A stretch of DNA of 11,573 nt from positions 1-11,573 of the forward strand of contig JACMLV010000256.1 in the NCBI GenBank assembly GCA_014379395.1. Direction: 5' to 3'. This stretch comes from Burkholderiaceae bacterium. GTDB lineage: Bacteria; Pseudomonadota; Gammaproteobacteria; Burkholderiales; Burkholderiaceae_D. Below, piece after piece: positions 1 to 7,958 of this stretch. The notes below the pieces were generated by a model. It was not told the origin of the DNA. It ran no database searches and was given only the letters and a program-made list of their open reading frames with translations. Numbering within the stretch: the stretch's first letter is position 1; every line of letters begins with the position of its first letter. Made by a program: the position numbers and the translations under genes.

Positions 1-351
1 AAGCAAAGCCAGTCCATCAAGGGCGCCGATTTCATCGTGACCGGCGACGTGACCGAATTCGGCCGCAAGGAAGTGGGCGACCACCAGCTGTTTGGCATCA
101 TGGGGCGCGGCAAAACCCAGGTCGCCTACGCCAAGGTGACGCTCAACATCGTCAACATCACCACCTCGGAAGTGGTGTATTCGAGCCAGGGCGCGGGCGA
201 ATATAGCTTGTCGAACCGCGAAGTGCTCGGCTTCGGCGGCACCGCCAGCTACGACTCGACCCTGAACGGCAAGGTGCTCGACCTGGCCATGCGCGAAGCG
301 GTCGATCATCTGGTCGCCGGCGTCGAGGCCGGCGCGATGGCGAAACACTAA
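1..351 (+). CDS. CsgG-family outer-membrane secretion/assembly protein, C-terminal part (5' end outside window)
   Basis: The frame is open from base 1 to TAA at 349-351 and gives 116 residues; the start lies upstream of the window. The visible part matches the second half of CsgG-family proteins: a GADFIVTGDVTEF strand, then AKVTLNIVNITTSEVVYSS (the V-x-L-x-x-V-N-x-x-T-x-E pattern of CsgG), and a C-terminal helix DLAMREAVDHLVAGV. E. coli CsgG is about 277 residues, so perhaps 40 percent is seen here. Known CsgG proteins are lipoproteins that form an outer-membrane pore secreting curli subunits. No curli genes are visible, and CsgG relatives paired with DUF4810 and DUF799 lipoproteins form a separate group whose export substrate is unknown. 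The stop codon is 17 nt before the next start, so it is the first visible gene of an operon. The family call is good; a true curli role is not supported. Confidence 0.85.
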   Translation, partial: KQSQSIKGADFIVTGDVTEFGRKEVGDHQLFGIMGRGKTQVAYAKVTLNIVNITTSEVVYSSQGAGEYSLSNREVLGFGGTASYDSTLNGKVLDLAMREAVDHLVAGVEAGAMAKH

Positions 352-368
352 TGCTCCAAGGATCAACT

Positions 369-731
369 ATGAAACTCACCACTCTCAAAGCGGCGCTGGC
401 GGCATGCGTCGGCGCCGCGTTGCTCAGCGGCTGCGGAACGCCCCCCAAATACCTGTATCAGTGGGGCGATTATCAGGCCCAGGTCTATCAGCACTTCAAG
501 GGCGATAGCCCGGAGCAACAGATCATCGTGCTGGAGAAAAATCTGCAGCAGATCGGCGCCAACGGCAACCTGCCGCCGCCCGGCTACCACGCCCATCTGG
601 GCCTGCTGTATTCGATCACCGGCAAGTCCGACCTGGTCGTGGCCCGCTTTGAAGATGAAAAAAAGCTGTTCCCGGAATCGGCCGTCTACATGGATTTTCT
701 GCTGAAGAAAACCCAAAAGGGTGAAAAATAA
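369..731 (+). CDS. DUF4810 family lipoprotein
   Basis: The protein has 120 residues. ATG at 369 is chosen over the ATG at 351 because AAGGA at 358-362 lies 6 nt upstream and because it begins directly with a signal peptide: KLTTLK, a hydrophobic stretch, and lipobox LSGC at 19-22. The lipidated cysteine would be Cys22; the next residue is Gly, not Asp, so outer-membrane sorting by Lol is expected. The mature part has the conserved YLYQWGDYQAQVYQHFKG segment (28-45) typical of DUF4810 and a TPR-like helical pair around 70-104 (PGYHAHLGLLYSITGKSDLV). No enzymatic residues are seen. It sits between the CsgG-like gene and the DUF799 gene, and its TAA (729-731) is one base from the next ATG, so translation is probably coupled. 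It is probably a periplasm-facing partner of the CsgG-like pore; the molecular role is unknown. Confidence 0.85.
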   Translation: MKLTTLKAALAACVGAALLSGCGTPPKYLYQWGDYQAQVYQHFKGDSPEQQIIVLEKNLQQIGANGNLPPPGYHAHLGLLYSITGKSDLVVARFEDEKKLFPESAVYMDFLLKKTQKGEK

Positions 732-732
732 T

Positions 733-1398
733 ATGTTCAAACGAAGCCTGAAACTGGCCGCCTGCCTGGCGCCCTTGGCATTTGCCGTCGGTTGCGCGAC
801 GAAACCGGCCGCGCCGTACGACTACACCGCGTTCAAAGCGGCCAAGCCGCGCTCCATCGTGGTGCTGCCGCCCTTGAATGACTCGCCCGACGTCAACGCC
901 AGCTACAGCGTGTACTCGCACGTGACGTATCCGTTGGCAGAAGCCGGCTACTACGTGCTGCCGGTGGCGCTGGTCGACGAGACCTTCAAACAAAATGGAC
1001 TGGCCAGTCCGGCCGACATCCACAACGTCCCGCTCAACAAACTGAAGGACATCTTCGGCGCCGACGCGGCCTTGTACGTGACGGTCACCAAGTACGGCGC
1101 CACGTATACCTTGTTGAACAGCGTCGTGGTGGTCACGGCGAACGCCAAACTGGTGGATTTGAAAACCGGCGCGGTCATGTGGAGCGGCGCGGCCAGCGCC
1201 AGTGACGAAGGCGGGAATAACAACAGCGGCGGCGGTCTGATCGGCGCCCTGGTGTCGGCGGCGGTCAAGCAAATCGTCAATAACGTGACCGATGCGGCCT
1301 ATCCGGTTGCCGCCATCGCCACCGGGCGCTTGTTGTCCTCCGGCCAGAACAACGGCCTGTTATACGGCCCGCGTTCGCTCAATTATGTGAAGGAATAA
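733..1398 (+). CDS. DUF799 / GNA1162-like lipoprotein
   Basis: The protein has 221 residues. ATG at 733 is preferred to the in-frame GTG at 721 because the AAAGG/GGGTG purine run at 716-723 is a suitable ribosome site for 733 and the signal peptide starts there. The signal peptide FKRSLKLAACLAPLAFAVGC ends in a lipobox-like AVGC, making Cys21 the likely lipidated residue. The mature domain carries the DUF799 signature: KPRSIVVLPPLNDSPDV (38-54), YSHVTYPLAEAGYYVLPVALVDETFKQNG (61-89), FGADAALYVTVTKYG (108-122) and a VDLKTGAVMWSG strand (141-152), followed by a Gly/Asn-rich stretch at 160-168 and a C-terminal helix. GNA1162, a Neisseria meningitidis surface-lipoprotein antigen, belongs to this family. 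It is the last gene of the operon; a GC-rich hairpin follows at 1422-1452. It is probably an outer-membrane lipoprotein of a CsgG-type assembly, with unknown substrate. Confidence 0.87.
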   Translation: MFKRSLKLAACLAPLAFAVGCATKPAAPYDYTAFKAAKPRSIVVLPPLNDSPDVNASYSVYSHVTYPLAEAGYYVLPVALVDETFKQNGLASPADIHNVPLNKLKDIFGADAALYVTVTKYGATYTLLNSVVVVTANAKLVDLKTGAVMWSGAASASDEGGNNNSGGGLIGALVSAAVKQIVNNVTDAAYPVAAIATGRLLSSGQNNGLLYGPRSLNYVKE

Positions 1399-1421
1399 GC
1401 GCGGCGCGCGGCAGCGGCGTG

Positions 1422-1452
1422 GCGCCGGTTTCGCCGCCGACGGAAGCGGCGC
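1422..1452 (+). terminator. Imperfect GC-rich hairpin after the lipoprotein operon (weak terminator candidate)
   Basis: GCGCCG (1422-1427) pairs with CGGCGC (1447-1452) and TTTC (1429-1432) with GGAA (1442-1445), with one G-G mismatch and a 9-nt loop. Only a short T-run (CTTTCC, 1457-1462) follows, so intrinsic termination would be weak. It lies 24 nt after the DUF799 stop and before the tRNA promoter, which is where a terminator is expected. Confidence 0.35.
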
Positions 1453-1486
1453 TGCGCTTTCCCCGCGCGGCCGGCGCGCTGAAAAT

Positions 1487-1516
1487 TTGCCAGCCGCAGC
1501 CAAACCCGCGTAAAAT
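1487..1516 (+). promoter_or_regulatory. Sigma-70 promoter of tRNA-Gly
   Basis: TTGCCA (1487-1492) and TAAAAT (1511-1516) are separated by 18 nt, each one or two bases from consensus. The expected start is near 1523, just before the mature 5' end at 1526. The discriminator after the -10 box is G/C-rich (GCGGGC), which in stable-RNA promoters goes with negative stringent control; that regulatory point is inference. Confidence 0.7.
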
Positions 1517-1525
1517 GCGGGCTTC

Positions 1526-1599
1526 GCGGGTGTAGCTCAATGGTAGAGCAGAAGCTTCCCAAGCTTACGACGAGGGTTCGATTCCCTTCACCCGCTCCA
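1526..1599 (+). tRNA. tRNA-Gly (anticodon CCC)
   Basis: A full 74-nt cloverleaf can be drawn. The acceptor stem GCGGGTG pairs with CACCCGC. The D-arm is GCTC/GAGC around an AATGGTA loop. The anticodon arm is GAAGC/GCTTA with loop TTCCCAA, so the anticodon at 1558-1560 is CCC. The variable loop has 4 nt (CGAC). The T-arm is GAGGG-TTCGATT-CCCTT. The discriminator is T and CCA is encoded (1597-1599). The only oddity is a G-A opposition at the top of the anticodon stem (positions 27/43). It reads GGG glycine codons and corresponds to glyU of E. coli. It is a single-gene transcript with its own promoter. Confidence 0.95.
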
Positions 1600-1748
1600 A
1601 TGAGAATCGCCATTACTGACAGTGGCCGCGTTCCGCAAAAATCAGATTTTTCCGCAAAATTCATTTCCTTGTTCTCACAGCCTACTGTCCTGGGTTGCAG
1701 ATTCGTTGACTACGCATCGCAGGTCCTATCGGAGCAGACGGTTGGCAT
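1600..1748. other. Convergent intergenic region between tRNA-Gly and the giant signalling gene
   Basis: No gene is seen. The segment is more A/T-rich than its surroundings. TTCCGCAAAA occurs twice in direct orientation (1631-1640 and 1650-1659). Between the copies lies the near-perfect dyad AAAAATC-A-GATTTTT (1637-1651), which could help end transcription from either side but has no GC-rich stem, so it is not called a terminator. A small dyad ACTGACAGT sits just before it. The tRNA 3' end is not repeated elsewhere in the window. Confidence 0.4.
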
Positions 1749-4700
1749 CTACTGTTCAATCAGCCAGGGCTTTGTGTGTTCGCCCCATCCCTTGTGCAGC
1801 AAGTCGGAAAACGCCTGCCCCGGCACCGCTTCGCTGTAATAAAAGCCCTGCCCCGAAAGGCAGCCATGCGCCAGCAGGAACTGGGCCTGCTGCCATGTTT
1901 CCACCCCTTCGGCCATGACCTTCAGGTGCAGGCTGTTGGCCATCGCAATGATGGCCGTGATCAGCGCGGTGTCATTCGGATCGGTGCCGATGTCGCGCAC
2001 AAATGATTGATCGATCTTGAGCGCGTGCACCGGGAACCGCTGCAGATAAGCCAGGCTGGAATAGCCGGTGCCGAAGTCGTCCACCGACAGCTGTATTCCC
2101 ATGTCGCGCAGCTTGGTCAGCGTGGTCAGATTGAATTCGCTGCGCTGCAGCAGGATGCTTTCGGTAATCTCCAGTTCGAGTGCGCTGGCCGGGATCCCTG
2201 TTTCGTCGAGGATCTGCCCGACCAGGACGCAGAAGCCGGCATGTTCGAGCTGCCGGGGCGACAGGTTGACGGCGATTTTCAACTCCGGGTAGCCGGCATC
2301 GCGCCAGATTTTCAGCTGCCGGCAAGCCTGGCGCAACGCCCACTCGCCGATCGGCACGATCAGGCCGGACTCTTCCGCGTTGGCGATGAAGGCGCCACAG
2401 GAAATCGGCGCGCTTCCCGGCGGCTGCCAGCGCAGCAGCGCTTCGGCGGAAAAGGTGATGCCGCTTTCCATATCCACCTGCGGCTGGTAGTGCAAGACGA
2501 ATTCGGCATGGGCCAAGGCGTGACGCAAGCGGGTGCCAACATCGAGGCGCTGCTGCACCACTTGGTTGAGTGCGGCCGTGAAATATTGAAAATTGCCACG
2601 CCCCATTTCCTTGGCGTGGTACATCGCGGTATCGGCGGTGCGCATCAGGGTTTCCACATCGTTGCCGTCATTCGGGTAAAGGCTGATGCCAATGCTGCCG
2701 CGGACATGCAGCTCGTGTCCTTCGACGATGAAAGGCTCTGCCAGGGTATCGAGCGCCTTTTGCGCTACCCGTGCGGCGTCGCCGCCGTCGCCGAGCAAGG
2801 GCAGGCTGAGGACGAATTCGTCGCCGCCCAGCCGGGCGACGCTATCGCCTTCGCGCAGGCATTGTTGCAGACGGGTGGCGGTCTGTTGCAACACCAAATC
2901 GCCGACGTGATGGCCAAGCGAGTCGTTAATATTCTTGAAATAATCTAAATCGATGAAAAGGATGGCCACTTGGAGATGATTGCGGTGCGCATAGGCAATC
3001 GCCTGATTCAGGCGGTCTTGCAAAAGGACGCGGTTGGGCAATCCGGTCAGCGCGTCATGGTCGGCCATATGGCGGACCTGCTCTTCTGCCTGCTTGCGCT
3101 CGGTCAGGTCGAGCACGAAGCCGACCCCCTGGTCGCGCGACCCCTCGAACATCGCGCCGGCGATCATGACCGGCACCCGGCTGCCATTCTTGCGCACATA
3201 CTCCTTTTCGAACGGCCGGCAGGTTCCAGTCGTCCTGAGCTCCTCAGCCGCGCGCTCGTCGACGGCGCGCCATTCCGGCGGCGTTATATCGGACCAGTGG
3301 ATTTTCCCGGAGAGGAGTTCCTGCCGGCTGTACCCGACCATGGCGAGAACAGCGTCGTTTGCCTCGCTGATGTTGCCTGCGAGATCAAAGAACAGAATGC
3401 CCACGATGTTCGATTCGACCAGGCGCCTGATCCGTGCCTCGCGTTCCCGCAGGTCGGTATAGAGGCAGGCGTTTTCCAGCGAGATGGCGGCCTGGGACGC
3501 CAGCAATTCCAGCACCGCCACGCGGTTCGGGGTGAAGGCGTGGGTGATCAGATTATTTTCCAGATACAGCACTCCGAGCAATGCGGCTTGCCGGAGGATC
3601 GGCAGGCACAGCAGCGACTTCGGATGCCGGCGGGTGAAATAAGGGTCGCCCGCAAATGGATGTGGTTCGGCAGTGTCGGCCAGCAGCACATGCTCTCTGC
3701 TGCGTTGCACATAGTTGAGGATCGCCTCCGGCAGCATTGCTCCCGGTTCAGGCAAGTCTGGTCCCCGTTGGTGCTGCACGCGCACCTCTTGCTGTTCCAC
3801 ATTGGCGATGGCCGCCAGCGACAGTTTGCCCCCGCGCATAAGGATCAAACAAGCGTGTTGCGCGCCGGCGTTTTCAAGGAGCGTGCGCATCATGGTATCG
3901 AGCAACGCATCCAGCACGATCTGGCCGGAAATCGCTTGCGAGGCCTTGATGATCGAGAGGGCATCGAGTTGCGCGCCCCCGCCAGCCGGAACTGCGGCAG
4001 GGGTTGGCTCCAGCAGGCGAGGATAGTGCGCCTCGAGTTGCTTGACTTTGCCGTCCGCCCCCCAGCGCGCGTAACAGGAACGCGCATCGCGCAGATACGT
4101 CGCGGCTATCCTGTCGTAGCCGCGCGCCAGATAAAAGCGGGCGGCGAGTTCATTGGCCATCGCTTCGTTCTGGACAAAGCCATTTTCGCGCGCCGAGCGG
4201 ATGGCGTCTTCATACAGCCGCATCGCCTCCTCGCCCCTGCCGTGCAGGCGGGCGAGCTCGGCGGAAACCAGGGCATACATGTTGTGGAACGTCGGCGGAT
4301 AATTCTCCGCCGGCAGGCGCAACTGTTCCTGATGCGCGGCGATCATGTCGAGCGTTTCCTGCCGCTTCAGGGGAGCGAGCTCGTCGAAGGTTGCTGCCAG
4401 CGTCAGCGCGTGATACAGGTAAAAACATTGGCTTTGTGCCGAGAACAGGCCAGACCAAAGAAGTTCCCTGCTCTTTTCGCCAGCCTCGCGCGCCGCGGCA
4501 TAGTCGCCTGACAGGAAGCGCGCCATCAGCTTGACGACATAGTGGTAAAAAAGCGCCGTCGACATCGACTCCTGCGCGAGCATGGCCTCGAATCCGGCTT
4601 CGCTGAAGTGCTCGTCGTCAAAGGTAGACAGGTGGCGGGTGTGGCCGGAGAGCGCCTGCACGAATCGCTCGATGCTCACGATCATGTTCTGGACATCGCG

Positions 4701-7700
4701 GAATCCCGCCATCTGCACATATTCGCGCCCATGCTCGGCTTCGCGCCGGATTTCGGATAGTTCAACGCCGCGAATGAGCATGCCGAACAGCGTGTGATTG
4801 CAGCTGAAGCAGGCGATCGGCACATCGCCGGTTTCCACTGCGGCATCGAAGGCGGTGCGCGAATATTCCAGCATCTTGTCGAGCGCTTGCGTCCAGTACG
4901 CGATGATGCGCATCACGAAAACGGCCTTCGCCTTGTAGGCCAGGAAATGGTGGCGCTCCATCAGGTCGAGGGCCAGCTTGGCGAAGCGATAGCCGTCCTG
5001 ATAACGGTGAAACGCGCTGGTCAGGAATAGACCGAACCAGCCATAAGCGTGCGTGGAAGCGGCCGTGTTGCCGTGCAGCAGACTGAGGTTCACTCCATGG
5101 CACAGATGCAGGTAAAACAGGTTGTTATCAGAATGATATGCAGGTGCGTAGAGGCTGGCCAAGACCTCCATGGCGGCCTGCATGTCGGGGTCGGTCATGA
5201 GTGGCAAGTCGATGAGATCCTCGATGCGCCGGCTGCCGATCTTGCTCCAGACATCCTGATACGCCTGCTCCACCTCGGTTGCGGACGGATGGGGAGACAT
5301 GTCGATGCCGAACATCCTGAGGCACTCGAGCGCGCTCTCGATGGCCATGTCATCCTTGCCAGCGGTGGTGAGGGTGTCGATCTTGACCCGATAGACCCGC
5401 ACCTGGTCGATACGGGTGCGGGCGTGTTGCAGCAGCGGCGGGAACATCCGCTCAGCCTCGATCAATGAACCGCTCAGGAAGGTACACTCCGCCTGCTCCT
5501 GCGATAATTCGTACATCAGTCGATATTCGTGTTCCCATGTATCGCCGCTCAGCATAGACAACCCCGTTGCAAGGTATGCCGCGGCCGCGTGGAAGGCCGC
5601 CGATGCCTTGGCCTTGCGCGCCGCGAGCAGGTTGAGCGCGGCGACTCGGGATCGTTCATCTTGTTGCGTCACAAGGGATGCCCCGAGGTTGAGCTGGTTC
5701 ACGATCTCGAAGACCTGCTCCTCGATCTGCGCTGGCGTCCTGTCGGCCATCAGCAGCTGGCCGATTTGCAGATGCAGTGCGGCACGCGAGGCGGCCGGGA
5801 TCAGCGCATAGGCCGCCTCCTGCACGCGGTCGTGCAGGAAACTGTACGAATCCCCCAGGCGCTGCACGAATCCGACACGGGTGGCCTGCGACAGGGCGGC
5901 CTGCGTATCCTGTTCCGATAGTCCGCAGATCATCGCCAGTTGAGCCGTCTGCGCGCAGGTGCCCAGGCAGGCGAGCCGTTTCAGCGCCTCCAGCGTGGCT
6001 TGGGCAAGATTCGACAGCTTGCTGATCATCAGATCGGCCACGTTGTCGGTGTAAGCCTGGTCCCGGATATCCGCCATTTCCCAGCGCCAGGCCCGTGTGC
6101 GCGTATCGAATGCGATCAGGCGTTCTTCAGCTAGCGTGGTGAGGAACTGGATCACGAAGAATGGGTTGCCGGCCGTCTTCTGTCGCACCAGGCGAGCCAG
6201 AGGTGCAGCCTGGTCGCGGTCGCAATGCAGCATATTGCCGATGAACGCGCCGAGGTCGTCATCGGACAGCGGGCCGAGGCCGATCTGCATGATGTTTGCC
6301 CCTGCCTTGCGCGCGTCGTCCAGCATCAAGGTCAGCGGGTGGGCGGCACCGACTTCGTTATCGCGGTACGCGCCGACCACGAGCAGGAAGCGCCTGTCGG
6401 GGGCGGCTGCCAGTTCCTTCATGAGCCTGAGGCTGGCAACATCGGCCCACTGCAGGTCGTCGAGAAACAGCGTCAGCGGGTGCGCCTCGCGGGCGAACAC
6501 GCCGATGAATTGCTGGAACGCCATGCGGAAGCGGTTTTGCACTTCGGCTGGCGGCAAGGCCGGCAGTGGCGGCTGCGGGCCAAGGACCAGACTCAGTTGC
6601 GGGATCAGGTCGATGATCAGTTGGCCGTTGACGCCCAGCGCAGCCTGCAACTGTTGCCGCCATACTGAAATAGATGCTTCACTCTCGGCGAGAATTTGCC
6701 GGATCAGCTGATGAAACGCCCGCGTAATGGTGGCATACGGAATGCCGCGCTGGTACTGGTCGAATTTGCCGGAAATAAAATACCCGCGCCGATCCATGAT
6801 GGCTGGGCGCAATTCCCACACCAAGGCTGATTTGCCGACACCGGCGCTGCCCGATACCAGCAGCAAGGTCGCGCGCCCCGACGCCGCCATCGCATCGAAG
6901 CTTGCCAGCAGTTGCTTTACCTCGGCCTCGCGCCCGACCAGTCTGTGCGGAATCCAGAAATGCTCCGACATGTCTTGCGCGCCGAGGACGAACGGCGCGA
7001 TCGAACCGTCTGCGTCCCACTGCGCCAGGCACTGCTCCAGATCGAATTGCAGGCCATGCGCACTCTGATAACGGTCTTCCGGCATTTTTGCCAGCAGCTT
7101 GAGCACGATGTCGGACACCAGCGGCGGGATCGCGGGATTGATTTCGGAAGGCGGGCGCGGCAAGCTGGCAAGATGGCAATGCACCCATTCCAGTGCGTCC
7201 TTCCCCTGGCATGGCAACTGCCCGGTCAGCATCCGGTACAGCGTCACGCCCAGCGAATAAAAGTCGGTCCGGTAATCCACCGCACGGTTCATGCGCCCGG
7301 TTTGCTCGGGAGAAATATAGGCCCAGTCGCCTATGGGCGGGTTACCCGCCGTTGCCGTTTGCCCTGGTTCGGCGCTCGCCAGGCTCAAGTCGAGCAAACA
7401 TATTTTTTCCTCTGGTAACAGCATGATGTTGGCCGGGCGAATATCCTGATGAATTAGATGGGCGCCATGCAGGCCGTTCAGGATATGCGCCAGTTGCAGA
7501 CCCAGGCGCAGGCAGAGCGGCCAGTCGGGTGGGTGCCGGTTCAGGAAGCTTTCGAGCGGTTGACCTTCGAAATTATCCAGCACCATCATCAAGCGTCCCG
7601 GCTCGTCGATCAGCCCACTCGGTTTGACCACGCCGGGTATGTCGAGCGCGCGCAGGATTGCATACTCGCGCCGGAAACGGGCTGCATGCGCAGGAAGGTT

Positions 7701-7844
7701 TTCAGGTCCGGGCATTTTCAATACGGCTGGCGCGCCATCTGCGACACGCTGGGCGCGATACAGGCGCGAACCCGCTGTCGCGCCGAGCCGATTAATGTTT
7801 TGATAGCGCGCGATCATTGCGGGCGTTTGATACGTTGGAACCAT
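1749..7844 (-). CDS. Giant Ser/Thr kinase-like / AAA ATPase / TPR / GAF / PAS / GGDEF / EAL signalling protein
   Basis: The protein has 2031 residues, no signal peptide and no evident membrane segment, so it is probably cytosolic. The kinase-like domain (about 13-275) keeps Lys43 (VLK), Glu60, Asp134/Asn139 (HQDIRPANI), Asp152 (DLS in place of DFG) and SPE at 178-180. The AAA_16/STAND ATPase has Walker A GSAGVGKS (332-339) and Walker B LTLFLDD (457-463), with the family motif FLHDRVQEAAY (669-679). A helical TPR-like region spans about 720-1275. GAF is about 1293-1460 and PAS about 1468-1583. GGDEF (about 1590-1755) has an intact GGDEF at 1673-1677 and inhibitory-site RxxD at 1664-1667. EAL (about 1770-2015) has EALLR (1801-1805), Asn1860, Glu1892, DDFGTG (1922-1927), Lys1943, Glu1979 and Gln1999. 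The N-terminal 1460 residues resemble the HstK-type kinase-ATPase-GAF-histidine kinase proteins, with the histidine kinase replaced by a c-di-GMP module. ATG 7844 is the most upstream start after an in-frame TAG at 7884-7886; no good Shine-Dalgarno is seen, and Met10 is an alternative. The input signal and phosphorylation target are unknown. Confidence 0.93.
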   Translation of the reverse strand: MVPTYQTPAMIARYQNINRLGATAGSRLYRAQRVADGAPAVLKMPGPENLPAHAARFRREYAILRALDIPGVVKPSGLIDEPGRLMMVLDNFEGQPLESFLNRHPPDWPLCLRLGLQLAHILNGLHGAHLIHQDIRPANIMLLPEEKICLLDLSLASAEPGQTATAGNPPIGDWAYISPEQTGRMNRAVDYRTDFYSLGVTLYRMLTGQLPCQGKDALEWVHCHLASLPRPPSEINPAIPPLVSDIVLKLLAKMPEDRYQSAHGLQFDLEQCLAQWDADGSIAPFVLGAQDMSEHFWIPHRLVGREAEVKQLLASFDAMAASGRATLLLVSGSAGVGKSALVWELRPAIMDRRGYFISGKFDQYQRGIPYATITRAFHQLIRQILAESEASISVWRQQLQAALGVNGQLIIDLIPQLSLVLGPQPPLPALPPAEVQNRFRMAFQQFIGVFAREAHPLTLFLDDLQWADVASLRLMKELAAAPDRRFLLVVGAYRDNEVGAAHPLTLMLDDARKAGANIMQIGLGPLSDDDLGAFIGNMLHCDRDQAAPLARLVRQKTAGNPFFVIQFLTTLAEERLIAFDTRTRAWRWEMADIRDQAYTDNVADLMISKLSNLAQATLEALKRLACLGTCAQTAQLAMICGLSEQDTQAALSQATRVGFVQRLGDSYSFLHDRVQEAAYALIPAASRAALHLQIGQLLMADRTPAQIEEQVFEIVNQLNLGASLVTQQDERSRVAALNLLAARKAKASAAFHAAAAYLATGLSMLSGDTWEHEYRLMYELSQEQAECTFLSGSLIEAERMFPPLLQHARTRIDQVRVYRVKIDTLTTAGKDDMAIESALECLRMFGIDMSPHPSATEVEQAYQDVWSKIGSRRIEDLIDLPLMTDPDMQAAMEVLASLYAPAYHSDNNLFYLHLCHGVNLSLLHGNTAASTHAYGWFGLFLTSAFHRYQDGYRFAKLALDLMERHHFLAYKAKAVFVMRIIAYWTQALDKMLEYSRTAFDAAVETGDVPIACFSCNHTLFGMLIRGVELSEIRREAEHGREYVQMAGFRDVQNMIVSIERFVQALSGHTRHLSTFDDEHFSEAGFEAMLAQESMSTALFYHYVVKLMARFLSGDYAAAREAGEKSRELLWSGLFSAQSQCFYLYHALTLAATFDELAPLKRQETLDMIAAHQEQLRLPAENYPPTFHNMYALVSAELARLHGRGEEAMRLYEDAIRSARENGFVQNEAMANELAARFYLARGYDRIAATYLRDARSCYARWGADGKVKQLEAHYPRLLEPTPAAVPAGGGAQLDALSIIKASQAISGQIVLDALLDTMMRTLLENAGAQHACLILMRGGKLSLAAIANVEQQEVRVQHQRGPDLPEPGAMLPEAILNYVQRSREHVLLADTAEPHPFAGDPYFTRRHPKSLLCLPILRQAALLGVLYLENNLITHAFTPNRVAVLELLASQAAISLENACLYTDLREREARIRRLVESNIVGILFFDLAGNISEANDAVLAMVGYSRQELLSGKIHWSDITPPEWRAVDERAAEELRTTGTCRPFEKEYVRKNGSRVPVMIAGAMFEGSRDQGVGFVLDLTERKQAEEQVRHMADHDALTGLPNRVLLQDRLNQAIAYAHRNHLQVAILFIDLDYFKNINDSLGHHVGDLVLQQTATRLQQCLREGDSVARLGGDEFVLSLPLLGDGGDAARVAQKALDTLAEPFIVEGHELHVRGSIGISLYPNDGNDVETLMRTADTAMYHAKEMGRGNFQYFTAALNQVVQQRLDVGTRLRHALAHAEFVLHYQPQVDMESGITFSAEALLRWQPPGSAPISCGAFIANAEESGLIVPIGEWALRQACRQLKIWRDAGYPELKIAVNLSPRQLEHAGFCVLVGQILDETGIPASALELEITESILLQRSEFNLTTLTKLRDMGIQLSVDDFGTGYSSLAYLQRFPVHALKIDQSFVRDIGTDPNDTALITAIIAMANSLHLKVMAEGVETWQQAQFLLAHGCLSGQGFYYSEAVPGQAFSDLLHKGWGEHTKPWLIEQ

Positions 7845-7883
7845 CGGTTGAATGATTCGGCTAGCTTCCCCAAGTGCAGCGTC

Positions 7884-7958
7884 CTAAATGATTCGTGTTG
7901 AGCGAAAATCCGACGAATGGGAAATCTTGAAATCCATCATTTGATATATCTCAGACAT
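7884..7958 (-). CDS. Possible 24-residue leader ORF upstream of the giant signalling gene
   Basis: ATG at 7958 opens a 24-codon frame (MSEIYQMMDFKISHSS and 8 more residues) ending in TAG at 7884-7886. A purine run GAAGG lies about 10 nt before the ATG, a better ribosome site than the one available to the giant gene. The frame is the same as that of the giant gene, whose ATG follows after 13 sense codons. It could be a translated leader or upstream ORF, the remains of a longer N-terminus interrupted by the TAG, or chance. No homologous family is recognised. If the weak promoter at 7968-7941 were the real one, this ORF would not be transcribed whole. Confidence 0.2.
   Translation of the reverse strand: MSEIYQMMDFKISHSSDFRSTRII

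Noticed and set aside
1637..1651. AAAAATCAGATTTTT dyad as a terminator for the tRNA
   Set aside because: The stem is only A-T pairs with a tiny loop and no GC-rich part, so it is described in the intergenic entry but not called a terminator.
2007..2948. Plus-strand open frame (313 codons) opposite the GGDEF/EAL region
   Set aside because: The opposite strand carries intact GGDEF and EAL catalytic motifs over the whole stretch, and this frame has no motif or ribosome site.
2970..4511. Long plus-strand open frame (513 codons) inside the giant gene
   Set aside because: It is antisense to the GAF/PAS/TPR part of a gene with clear domains, has low-complexity Arg/Gln/His/Gly content and no recognisable motif. 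It is a shadow frame of GC-rich coding DNA.
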